Shown here piece after piece: positions 7,811 through 14,233 of a DNA stretch of 14,265 nucleotides (position 1 is its first letter; each line of letters opens with the position of its first letter). Both the position numbers and the translations under genes were made by a program. Origin of the DNA: Planctomycetota bacterium (GTDB taxonomy: Bacteria; Planctomycetota; Brocadiia; JAJRTI01); assembly GCA_024278415.1 (NCBI GenBank), contig JAJRTI010000737.1, positions 1 through 14,265 of the forward strand, written 5' to 3'. The notes below the pieces were generated by a model. That model saw nothing but the letters and a program-made list of their open reading frames with translations, did no database searches and was not told the DNA's origin.

Positions 7811-7920
7811 TGATTGAAGATTGACAATCGGAGATTGGAGACAGCAAGAGGATCCTTGCGCTCCGGGCACGCCTGGGCCAACTTGCAGTTTCCAATTGAC
7901 ATTCCTCAATTTGCCGTCTG
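7811..7920. repeat. AT-richer imperfect inverted repeat in the divergent intergenic region
   Basis: The left arm, about 7811-7847, is built from ATTG-type words (TGATTGAAGATTGACAATCG, then GAGATTGG) and ends in AGCAAG. The right arm, about 7882-7920, begins CTTGCAGTTTCCAATTGACA and continues with TTCCTCAATTTGCC. The reverse complement of the left arm matches the right arm best at CTTGC-x-GT-x-TCCAAT and later at TCAAT. The base composition stands out from the surrounding GC-rich DNA. It resembles decayed low-complexity dispersed repeats seen in some planctomycete-like genomes (from memory). I see no protein-coding sense in 7604-8227. Confidence 0.4.
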
Positions 7921-7972
7921 CCATGATAAGAGAATAGGCTTTCTCGCAGACTGTGCTGTGATAAACAGGCGG

Positions 7973-8091
7973 CTCCACCGCAGCCCATGTGGAGTGTGGT
8001 CCCGCCTGTGCGGGAACGCCGCTTTAGCTTCTCGCCTGTCGCTGGCGAAGGGCGAGCGCGTGTGCGCATGCAAAGCAGCGCTAGGCGCTGC
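7973..8091. repeat. Run of hairpins in the presumed GH4 leader
   Basis: Four stem-loops follow closely. They are CTCCAC (7973-7978) with GTGGAG (7989-7994); TCCCGC-CTGT-GCGGGA (8000-8015); CTCGCC (8031-8036) with GGCGAG (8051-8056), which can alternatively use the internal GGCG at 8044-8047; and GCAGCGC-TAG-GCGCTGC (8075-8091). All would lie in the long GH4 leader RNA if the promoter at 7727-7755 is used. They could be a structured leader, REP-like DNA or chance in GC-rich sequence. No riboswitch class was recognised. Confidence 0.45.
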
Positions 8092-8136
8092 CCGCCAAAG
8101 CGCCGTCGAGCCGGCGCACTCCACAACGGAGCGCAT

Positions 8137-8152
8137 CGACAACATGTTGTCG
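8137..8152. promoter_or_regulatory. 16-bp perfect palindrome upstream of GH4 (candidate operator)
   Basis: CGACAACATGTTGTCG is a perfect 16-bp palindrome 75 nt upstream of the GH4 ATG. Its length and symmetry suit a dimeric helix-turn-helix sugar repressor, but no regulator gene of that kind lies in the window and no -35/-10 pair overlaps it clearly. Treat it as a candidate only. Confidence 0.45.
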
Positions 8153-8227
8153 TTCCAGCCGCGACAAGAGACTAAGCTTTACGCCCCCGCATCACCGTTC
8201 CCATTTTCCCTTACCGAGTGTTCCCCC

Positions 8228-9520
8228 ATGAAGATCACCATTATCGGCGCCGGCAGCGTGCAGTTCACGCGGCACTTTGTTAACGACGTGCTCCTCACGC
8301 CTGCGCTCGAAGGCTGCACCTTCTGCCTCATGGACACGGACCCGCCGCGGCTGAAACTTGCGGAGTCGTACGTGAGCCGGCTCATTGCAGAGAACCACGC
8401 GAAGGCCACGTGCATCGCCACGACCGACCGCGCCGCGGCCGTCCAGGACGCGTTTGCGGTGATCGTCACGATTCGCGTTGCGGAGAGCAAGACACTCCAA
8501 GCCAACTTCGCGATCCCGGCCCAATACGGCGTGCGCCAAACCGTAGCGGACACGGTCGGCCCGTCGGGCGTGATGTATGCCGTGCACAACGGCCAAGTGC
8601 TGCTCGACCTGTGCCGCGAGATGGAGACGCTCGCGCCGGACGGCGTGGTGCTGAACTACACCAACCCCATGGGCATCGTGACCGCGCTCTGTCTGCGCGG
8701 CTCGTCGACGCGGTTCGTGGGCCTCTGCCACAGCGTGCAGGAGGGCATCGAGTTCCTGTCCGGCGTGGCCGATGTGCCGAAAGAGGAAGTCGACTACATG
8801 TCTGCCGGGGTGAACCACTGCGCGTGGTTCCTCTGGCTGCGGCACAAGGGCAAGGATTTGTATCCGCTTCTCCACGAGCGCTCGAAAGACCCTGAGGTGT
8901 TTAAGCGCCAGTCGGTCAAGTGGGATCTCATGCAGAGCTTCGGCCTCTTCCCCACTGAAGGCCCCATCCACCACGCGGAGTATCATCCCTACTACGTGCG
9001 CCACGATTCCGAGATCGAGCGCCTCAACATCACGCGCGTCAACACTGGCATCGAGGAGTTCAAGACGGAACGCCGCGACGCGCGCATCGTGCAGTTCCAA
9101 GAGGTGATCGACAACCCGGACAGCTACAAGCTGACGCGCTCGCACGAGTATTGCGCGGACATCATCCGTGGCATGGCCACGGACGAGCCCATGCGCATTT
9201 TCGCGAGCGTCATGAACGAGGGCTACGTGGACAACCTGCCCCCGGAGGCCGCGGTCGAGGTGCCCATCTTCGTGGACCGCAACGGATTCCACCCCACGCC
9301 CGTTGGCTCGATTCCGACCGGTCCTGCGGCGCGAACAGCCGCCGTCGCGTACCACCAGGCCCTCGCCGCGGAAGGCATCCTAAACAAGAGCCTCGAGCAA
9401 CTGCGTCAGGCGATCCTCATCGACCCCAACACGAGCGCGACGCTCACGACTCCCCAAGCGCGGGCCATGTGCGAGGATCTGTTCGAGGCGAACGCGAAGT
9501 ATCTAGAGGGATATCGGTAA
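8228..9520 (+). CDS. GH4 family NAD- and Mn-dependent glycosidase, probably alpha-galactosidase type
   Basis: This 430-residue cytoplasmic enzyme has about the usual GH4 length. The family hydrolyses glycosides through NAD-assisted oxidation at C3, elimination and re-addition, and needs a divalent metal and reducing conditions. The ATG at 8228 was chosen because it begins directly with the NAD-binding strand MKITIIGAGS (GAGS 7-10); no Shine-Dalgarno is visible before it. Visible signatures include DTVGPSG (108-114), NYTNPMGIVT (143-152), the metal-site motif C167-H168-S169-V170 and GVNH with H197. In GH4 the CHSV form is associated with alpha-galactosidases of the MelA type, while CHE, CHG, CDMP and CNVP mark other specificities (from memory). 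It is transcribed divergently from the giant glycosidase across a complex control region, so the two may share regulation. The stop is TAA, and the gene converges with the flavoprotein gene. Confidence 0.9.
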   Translation: MKITIIGAGSVQFTRHFVNDVLLTPALEGCTFCLMDTDPPRLKLAESYVSRLIAENHAKATCIATTDRAAAVQDAFAVIVTIRVAESKTLQANFAIPAQYGVRQTVADTVGPSGVMYAVHNGQVLLDLCREMETLAPDGVVLNYTNPMGIVTALCLRGSSTRFVGLCHSVQEGIEFLSGVADVPKEEVDYMSAGVNHCAWFLWLRHKGKDLYPLLHERSKDPEVFKRQSVKWDLMQSFGLFPTEGPIHHAEYHPYYVRHDSEIERLNITRVNTGIEEFKTERRDARIVQFQEVIDNPDSYKLTRSHEYCADIIRGMATDEPMRIFASVMNEGYVDNLPPEAAVEVPIFVDRNGFHPTPVGSIPTGPAARTAAVAYHQALAAEGILNKSLEQLRQAILIDPNTSATLTTPQARAMCEDLFEANAKYLEGYR

Positions 9521-9526
9521 ACCAGC

Positions 9527-9538
9527 GGCCCCGGGGCC
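9527..9538. terminator. GC palindrome between convergent GH4 and flavoprotein genes
   Basis: GGCCCCGGGGCC is a perfect 12-bp palindrome in the 48-nt gap between two convergent stops. As RNA it would form only a 4-bp stem with a 4-nt loop and has no T-run, so a terminator role is weakly supported. Confidence 0.2.
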
Positions 9539-9568
9539 TAATGCGGAAGCCCGCGAAGCGGAGTCGTC

Positions 9569-10873
9569 TCATGTCCCCAGACGCACAGCGGCCGGTGCAG
9601 CGTTCTGGCCATCCCCGCTCTCAGAGTCCGCCGGTTCCGGGGGCAGTTGGATGTGATGGTCTTTGCTGAACTGGTAGTCCCTGAACACGTGCTCGACGGT
9701 GAGGATCTGGTAGGAGCCATCGGGCAGCCGCCGGGTCGTGCCTTTCAGGCGGAAGACGTTGTGGCCGCACGTCCAGCAGCGATACGCTCGCATGGCGGAG
9801 CACAGACAGATCTTCCCCTCGACGAACGGGTTCCCCTCTGGGTCTCGCTCATGCGCGTCGCAGTAGGCCTCGAGATATGAACAAGTGCCCTTTTCCAGCA
9901 GATAGCCCAGCCCCTCACAGTCGGGCTTCGCGTTTCGGCTCAAGGCGGGAGTCTGCCGGAGCATGCGCATCGCGTACCCCGTCGGCGACACCATATTGAC
10001 CTCGACGTCTTGCTCCTCTGCCTGGAAGAACTCTTGCTTTACGCTGTCCGGGAGCCCCGATTCCTCGGTGACCGCGAACCGCGTGGCCACCTGGATGCCG
10101 GCCGCGCCAAGTCGAAGAAACTCCACGCCGTCCGCGCCAGTGAAAATACCCCCGGCCGCGATGACGGGGATCTTCAACTCCTGAGCCTCTAAGAGGCGCA
10201 AGACATCCTGGAGAATCTCCTTCAGGTCGTACTGATGCCAGTCCTCGGCGCCAAAGCCCAGATGCCCTCCAGCCAAGGGCCCCTCGACAATGATATAGTC
10301 CGGCAAGCGCTCCATCTTGCCCGCGCGGATCAGAAAGAGCCTCAGCGCGCGGGCCGACGAGACGATGATCCCCAGCTTCACGTCTCGGAAACGCGGGTGA
10401 TCCTCCATCATCTTCAGCGACTTGAGGTGGAGCCCCGCGCTCAAGGTGATGCCATCGATCCCTCCGTCCATCGCGGCCCTCAGGCGAGCCCGCAACGTGC
10501 CAGTGGGATCGTTCATCGTCAGCTTCTCCATGCAGTTGACGAAAAGCAGGCCCTCGCCTTGCTTGGCCTCCATGGTTTTGCTGACGTACAGGCGCTGGGC
10601 CTCGGCCAGTGCCTCCAGGTCGAAACGGGCGCCGGATTTATCCCTGCTCCCGATGCTGGCCCGGGCGCTGTCCCGTTTCTCTGCGACGAAGCGGGTGCCA
10701 AACCGTTGATCGGCCACGGCCATGACGACCGCGTCGGAGATGTGGCCAATGCCTCCCAGCCTCGCGCCTTCGAGGGCCAGCTCGGCAGTGGAGATGTTGA
10801 CACCCATACCTCCGATCACGATAGGCACGAGCGTTTTCCCGCCCAAGTTCAACCGAAATTGATCTACTTCCAT
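9569..10873 (-). CDS. Nitronate monooxygenase/FabK-like FMN oxidoreductase with Cys-rich C-terminal extension
   Basis: This 434-residue cytoplasmic FMN TIM-barrel protein starts at the ATG at 10873, which has GAGAG about 7 nt upstream; a GTG two codons earlier would leave too little spacing. It shows the NMO/2-nitropropane dioxygenase pattern: an N-terminal PIVIGGMGVNIS (17-28), EGPLAGGHLGF (197-207) with the likely catalytic H204, the phosphate loop IPVIAAGGIFTGADG (235-249) and GAAGIQVATRF (256-266). Relatives oxidise alkyl nitronates or act as enoyl-ACP reductases; which applies here cannot be told. The last 120 residues are not part of the core: C319, C331, C338, then ICLC (355-358) and CWTCGH (366-371), suggesting a metal or Fe-S site, followed by a polar tail. 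It stands alone on its strand. The stop is TGA. Confidence 0.85.
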   Translation of the reverse strand: MEVDQFRLNLGGKTLVPIVIGGMGVNISTAELALEGARLGGIGHISDAVVMAVADQRFGTRFVAEKRDSARASIGSRDKSGARFDLEALAEAQRLYVSKTMEAKQGEGLLFVNCMEKLTMNDPTGTLRARLRAAMDGGIDGITLSAGLHLKSLKMMEDHPRFRDVKLGIIVSSARALRLFLIRAGKMERLPDYIIVEGPLAGGHLGFGAEDWHQYDLKEILQDVLRLLEAQELKIPVIAAGGIFTGADGVEFLRLGAAGIQVATRFAVTEESGLPDSVKQEFFQAEEQDVEVNMVSPTGYAMRMLRQTPALSRNAKPDCEGLGYLLEKGTCSYLEAYCDAHERDPEGNPFVEGKICLCSAMRAYRCWTCGHNVFRLKGTTRRLPDGSYQILTVEHVFRDYQFSKDHHIQLPPEPADSESGDGQNAAPAAVRLGT

Positions 10874-11268
10874 CGTCACTCTCTAATGCGTATCTCCGCC
10901 CAGGGAGCGAAGAAGATCAGCCGCAATCCATTGGGAAACGTCGTTGCATCCACGGGCTGCCGCGCCGGCGCGCGGCCACAGGCCCGAGGCGGGTATCGAC
11001 CAAAGGCGCGATGATGAACTCGGCAGTCCCCGCGCGTCGGCACGCGTTCCCCCGCGGGATTTGACACCGGTGAATCGGCGGCAGGATCGCCCCGCGCGCC
11101 CGATTGCAGGCGCCGTCCCCGTGCTTTGGCGAATTGCTCGTATGTCCTCGTCCTTTGGGCAGGTACAAACCTAAGTCAGCATCAACCGTGGCGCCGCCGG
11201 CTCAGCAAGCGCCGCCAGCGCGCCTCTCATAGCGCTCCACTCGCAACGCGGATAGGAGCCCATATGAG
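10874..11268 (-). other. Long putative 5' leader of the flavoprotein gene, with a 30-codon mini-ORF
   Basis: If the promoter at 11302-11275 is used, about 395 nt precede the flavoprotein ATG. Immediately after the predicted start site an ATG at 11263 opens a 30-codon ORF ending at TAG (11173-11171), with a Leu/Ala/Pro-rich end (GALAALAEPAAPRLMLT). GC-rich inverted segments follow, for example CCGCGC at 10960-10965 pairing with GCGCGG at 10970-10975 inside a CGGGC/GCCCG closing stem. I recognise no riboswitch. The other ORFs here look like chance frames. Confidence 0.25.
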
Positions 11269-11274
11269 CACGCG

Positions 11275-11302
11275 ATTATAGCAAGGCAAGGCGCGAAGTC
11301 AA
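11275..11302 (-). promoter_or_regulatory. Near-consensus extended -10 sigma-70 promoter, leftward
   Basis: On the minus strand TTGACT (11302-11297) and a perfect TATAAT (11280-11275) are separated by 16 bp, and TGC directly before the -10 makes an extended -10. This is the best promoter match I found in the window. Transcription would start near 11268 and run toward the flavoprotein gene. Confidence 0.6.
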
Positions 11303-11382
11303 TCTGCATTGATGCTCCCGCGTCCGCGTTCTGCGCCCGGACAGTGCCGCCGTCCGCGGCCAACGGCGATCGGCCCACCGCC

Positions 11383-11411
11383 TTGCACGCGTCAAACGGC
11401 TACCGTACAAT
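11383..11411 (+). promoter_or_regulatory. Promoter placing the sigma-54 activator start codon at +1 (leaderless)
   Basis: TACAAT (11406-11411, 5 of 6 to the -10 consensus) lies 17 bp after a weak -35, TTGCAC (11383-11388, 3 of 6). The A of the ATG at 11418 is the seventh base after the -10, which is a canonical transcription start. With no Shine-Dalgarno before that ATG, a leaderless mRNA is the simplest reading. Confidence 0.5.
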
Positions 11412-11417
11412 CCCTGC

Positions 11418-12902
11418 ATGGTCAACCACGCCAAACTTGACAAGACGTCTCGCGATTTCTTCGAGCTTGTAGTCCAAGCGGTCTTTCTCAACCCCTTCAG
11501 CGACGAGCGTGCGCGAGTGGACGCCCTCATCGCGGGGGACGACTCCGCGGCGAAGGAGGCCTCGTCCGAGCGTGTGCGCCGGCTCTTGCCGCGGGTGATC
11601 GAGCACGTCGAGCGCCTTCGCGCGCAGGGGATCCATAGGATCGACGTGTTCCCGGAGGCCGAGCAGGAGCTGGTCAAGTACGCGTTCCTCTTCGACCTCT
11701 TCCACCGGCTCATCGACGACTTCGACGCGCTCATCGAAGCGCAGAGGGCCAAGGGCGCCACGCCGCTGCCGGTGCCGTTCGCCAAGGACGCCCTTGCGGA
11801 GATCGAGTCCCGCGGCCTCCCGCACGACGAGGCGCTGCGCTACTTCGCGCTCTTCTACCAACTGCGCCGCGCGTTCTATTTCATCGAGAAGCGCCTCATC
11901 GGTTGCAGCCCATCCATGAAGGGCCTGCGCCGCGCGCTGTGGAACAACGTCTTCACCCACGACATCCGGCTCTACAACCGATATCTGTGGGACCGCATGG
12001 AGGACTTCGCAACGCTGCTGCTGGGCGAGACCGGCACGGGCAAGGGCGCGGGCGCCGCGGCCATCGGCCAGTCGGGCTTCATTCCCTTCAACGAGAGAAC
12101 CGGAGCGTTCGAAGCCAGCTTTACTCGCAACTTCGTGCCCATCAACTTGTCGCAGTACCCCGAGTCGCTCATCGAATCCGAGTTGTTTGGCCACCGCAAG
12201 GGAGCGTTCACCGGCGCGGTCGACGACCACGACGGCGTGTTCGCTCGCTGCTCGCGCTACGGCTCGCTTTTCCTCGACGAGATCGGAGAGGTGTCGATCC
12301 CCGTGCAGATCAAGCTGCTTCAGGTGATCCAAGACCGCACGTTCAGCCCAGTGGGCAGCCACGACCCGAAGCGGTTCGAAGGCCGCGTCATCGCCGCGAC
12401 CAACCGGTCCATCGACAAGCTGCGCGCGGAGGGCAAGTTCCGCGACGACTTCTTCTACCGCCTGTGTTCGGACATCATCGTGTTCCCGACGCTGCGCCAA
12501 CGCATCGCGGAGGATCCGCATGAACTGGACGACCTGATCGCGGCGGTCGTGCAACGCATGGTCGGCCAGCCGTCTCCGGAGCTGGTGAAGATGGTGCGCG
12601 CCACATTGGGCAAAGCGCTGCCGGCCAATTATCCTTGGCCGGGGAACGTGCGCGAGTTGGAACAGGCCGTGCGCCGTATCCTGCTCACCCAGTCGTACCA
12701 AGGCGACCTCCGCGCGGTGGCGCAGGACGCCACCGCCGCGCTGCTCCAAGAGATTGAGGCCGGAGCGATTGACGCGCAGGATCTGCTCTGCCGCTACTGC
12801 GCGATGCTTTACCAGCGCCACGGCACATACGAAGAAGTCGCGCGGCGCACGAAGCTCGACCGGCGCACAGCCAAGAAGTACGTCCAATCCGCGTTGGCTT
12901 AG
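11418..12902 (+). CDS. Sigma-54-dependent AAA+ transcriptional activator with unusual N-terminal region
   Basis: This 494-residue cytoplasmic protein would use ATP hydrolysis to open promoters bound by sigma-54 RNA polymerase. Seen in order: a mostly helical N-terminal region (1-195) with no receiver, GAF, PAS or CARF signature that I recognise; Walker A GETGTGKG (203-210), where the usual GKE is GKG; a roughly 12-residue insertion before ELFGH; the sigma-54 contact loop GAFTGA (262-267); Walker B SLFLDE (283-288); the arginine-finger region FRDDFFYRL (341-349); sensor II PWPGNVRELEQ (406-416); and a C-terminal Fis-like HTH (about 471-491, YEEVARRTKLDRRTAKKYVQ). All parts needed for activation are present. 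The insertion and the segment before Walker A resemble a subgroup I recall from myxobacteria and planctomycetes. No -24/-12 promoter was found in the window, so its target is unknown. The stop is TAG. Confidence 0.92.
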   Translation: MVNHAKLDKTSRDFFELVVQAVFLNPFSDERARVDALIAGDDSAAKEASSERVRRLLPRVIEHVERLRAQGIHRIDVFPEAEQELVKYAFLFDLFHRLIDDFDALIEAQRAKGATPLPVPFAKDALAEIESRGLPHDEALRYFALFYQLRRAFYFIEKRLIGCSPSMKGLRRALWNNVFTHDIRLYNRYLWDRMEDFATLLLGETGTGKGAGAAAIGQSGFIPFNERTGAFEASFTRNFVPINLSQYPESLIESELFGHRKGAFTGAVDDHDGVFARCSRYGSLFLDEIGEVSIPVQIKLLQVIQDRTFSPVGSHDPKRFEGRVIAATNRSIDKLRAEGKFRDDFFYRLCSDIIVFPTLRQRIAEDPHELDDLIAAVVQRMVGQPSPELVKMVRATLGKALPANYPWPGNVRELEQAVRRILLTQSYQGDLRAVAQDATAALLQEIEAGAIDAQDLLCRYCAMLYQRHGTYEEVARRTKLDRRTAKKYVQSALA

Positions 12903-12943
12903 CCCGGCATTCCGCAAGTCCGCAACGCGCCAGGGGACACGAT

Positions 12944-12969
12944 GCGATTTCGCCGTATGGCGAAATCGC
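12944..12969. terminator. Perfect 11-bp hairpin after the sigma-54 activator gene
   Basis: GCGATTTCGCC (12944-12954), loop GTAT and GGCGAAATCGC (12959-12969) form a flawless stem 41 nt after the activator stop. No T-run follows on either strand, so it may be a non-canonical terminator, an mRNA 3' stabiliser or an operator for the next gene, about 150 nt downstream. Confidence 0.5.
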
Positions 12970-13018
12970 GCCTAATCAGTTGTCTGTCGCGAACTGACGC
13001 GCGATGGGCGCTCGTCGC

Positions 13019-13034
13019 ACGCTCGTAAGAGCGT
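13019..13034 (+). repeat. Short hairpin with GTAA (GNRA-type) tetraloop
   Basis: ACGCTC-GTAA-GAGCGT forms a perfect 6-bp stem capped by a GNRA-type loop in the 219-nt gap between the activator and the EEP gene. It would be in the transcript of the latter. No wider RNA class was recognised. Confidence 0.35.
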
Positions 13035-13121
13035 CTCTGGCCGGTCATGCGGGAAACCGCGGAACGGAACGCACTGACGTGCGTGCTACAAGCGGCGTCC
13101 CCTGGCGCCGAAAACTGCGAC

Positions 13122-14072
13122 ATGGCAAACCGGTTCAAAGCGAGAAGACTGGTTGTCGGGGTCGCCGCGCTCGCGGCCGCGACCGGATTTGTGTGGCTCG
13201 CATTGCTGGGCTGCACGGCCGGCCCTGCTCGCGTTGAGCCGCAGGTGGAAACCATCACGTCCGCCGCGGTTCCCCAGCGGCCAGCGCCTGCGCTCAAAGT
13301 CATGAGCCTCAACCTCGCCCATGGCCGGAGCAACGGCCGGCACCAGCTCCTCCAGAGCCGCAAGAGCATCCAGGGCAACTTAGACGCGGTCGCCAAGCTC
13401 CTGGCCCGCGAGCGCGCGTACGTCGTCGCGCTTCAGGAAGCCGACGGCCCCTCCATCTGGAGCGGACGCTTCAACCACGTCGATTACCTGGCGAGCAAGT
13501 CCGGCTATCCGTTCGCCATTCGCGCGGAAAACGTGAAAGGCCTGAAGCTATCCTACGGCGCGGCCATGCTCTCGATGTTGCCCATGCAGAGCCCGCAGGC
13601 TTTCACCTTCAAGCCTTCCCCGCTGACGCCCACGAAAGGCTTCGTCGTCGCGACGGTCCGCTTCCCGACTGCGCCCCCCTTCTCAGCCACCGTTGTCTCC
13701 GTCCACCTCGACTTCCTGCGCCAGAAGACGCGGCGTAAGCAGGTGGCAGAATTGGCCGCGGCGCTCGAGCAGCACAAGACGCCGCTCGTCGTGATGGGCG
13801 ATTTTAATTGCGAGTGGACCGACGAGGATTCACCGGTTCAGGCCCTCGCCAAGCGCCTCAACTTGCACACGTTCGAACCCCATGCAGAGGGCGTCATCAC
13901 CTTCCCCAAGCGTCAGAAACGCCTCGACTGGATCCTCGTCTCGCCAGGGCTTGAGTTCGTCAACCAAACGGTGCTTCCCGATGTGGTGTCCGACCATCGC
14001 GCGGTCGTCGCGGAATTGCGCGTGGCGCGGCCGAGGTGGCCACGCGGCGGGGACCGGGGGAGCAATCACTGA
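13122..14072 (+). CDS. Exported endonuclease/exonuclease/phosphatase (EEP) family protein, probable lipoprotein
   Basis: This 316-residue protein starts at the ATG at 13122 because that gives a basic N-terminus, a hydrophobic segment (about 10-30) and an LALLGC lipobox-like end with Cys31. An in-frame ATG at 13047 would add 25 unlikely residues, and neither start has a clear Shine-Dalgarno. Leu at -2 of the lipobox is tolerated but not preferred, so a simple membrane anchor is possible. All EEP active-site motifs are visible: SLN (N63), LQE (E106), VSVHLDF (H195), GDFN (226-229), LDWI (D269) and SDH (D291-H292). The fold uses Mg to hydrolyse phosphodiesters in nucleic acids, phospholipids or inositol phosphates; the substrate cannot be told. 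Export argues for an extracytoplasmic substrate. The C-terminus is short, Arg/Gly-rich and probably disordered. The stop is TGA. Confidence 0.88.
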   Translation: MANRFKARRLVVGVAALAAATGFVWLALLGCTAGPARVEPQVETITSAAVPQRPAPALKVMSLNLAHGRSNGRHQLLQSRKSIQGNLDAVAKLLARERAYVVALQEADGPSIWSGRFNHVDYLASKSGYPFAIRAENVKGLKLSYGAAMLSMLPMQSPQAFTFKPSPLTPTKGFVVATVRFPTAPPFSATVVSVHLDFLRQKTRRKQVAELAAALEQHKTPLVVMGDFNCEWTDEDSPVQALAKRLNLHTFEPHAEGVITFPKRQKRLDWILVSPGLEFVNQTVLPDVVSDHRAVVAELRVARPRWPRGGDRGSNH

Positions 14073-14233
14073 TCGACGAAGTAGCGCCTCACGTCCGCAA
14101 TTAGCATGGGGTGTAGGTCTAATTGTACGATCCCAACGCGTTGCATTCTGGAGTTTCAGTTTCGAAGTGGATTCAGGCAGGTTCACAACAAACGTCCCGG
14201 CTCTTCGCCTGCGTGCAACCCCTCGCGGACACC

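Noticed and set aside
7821..7924. Two perfect TTGACA boxes (7821-7826 and 7896-7901) as promoters for GH4.
   Set aside because: The sequences 17 bp downstream are poor -10s (GCAAGA and TGCCAT), and both boxes lie within the arms of the imperfect inverted repeat.
7814..8227. 138-residue N-terminal extension of GH4.
   Set aside because: GH4 proteins begin with the NAD-binding strand; the extension crosses hairpins and the inverted repeat and has no domain.
10876..11067. Minus-strand 63-residue frame ending TTFPNGLRLIFFAPWAEIRIRE, recalling the FPNGLRLI start of M16 peptidases.
   Set aside because: No HXXEH zinc motif, no start with a ribosome site, and only a short match; likely chance or at most a tiny remnant.
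11061..11089. Perfect TTGACA at 11061-11066 as a plus-strand promoter.
   Set aside because: No -10 hexamer at 16-18 bp spacing.
11021..11160. Sigma-54 -24/-12 promoter near the activator (GGCAC at 11039-11043, TTGGC at 11126-11130).
   Set aside because: The GG-N10-GC spacing is not met at either place.
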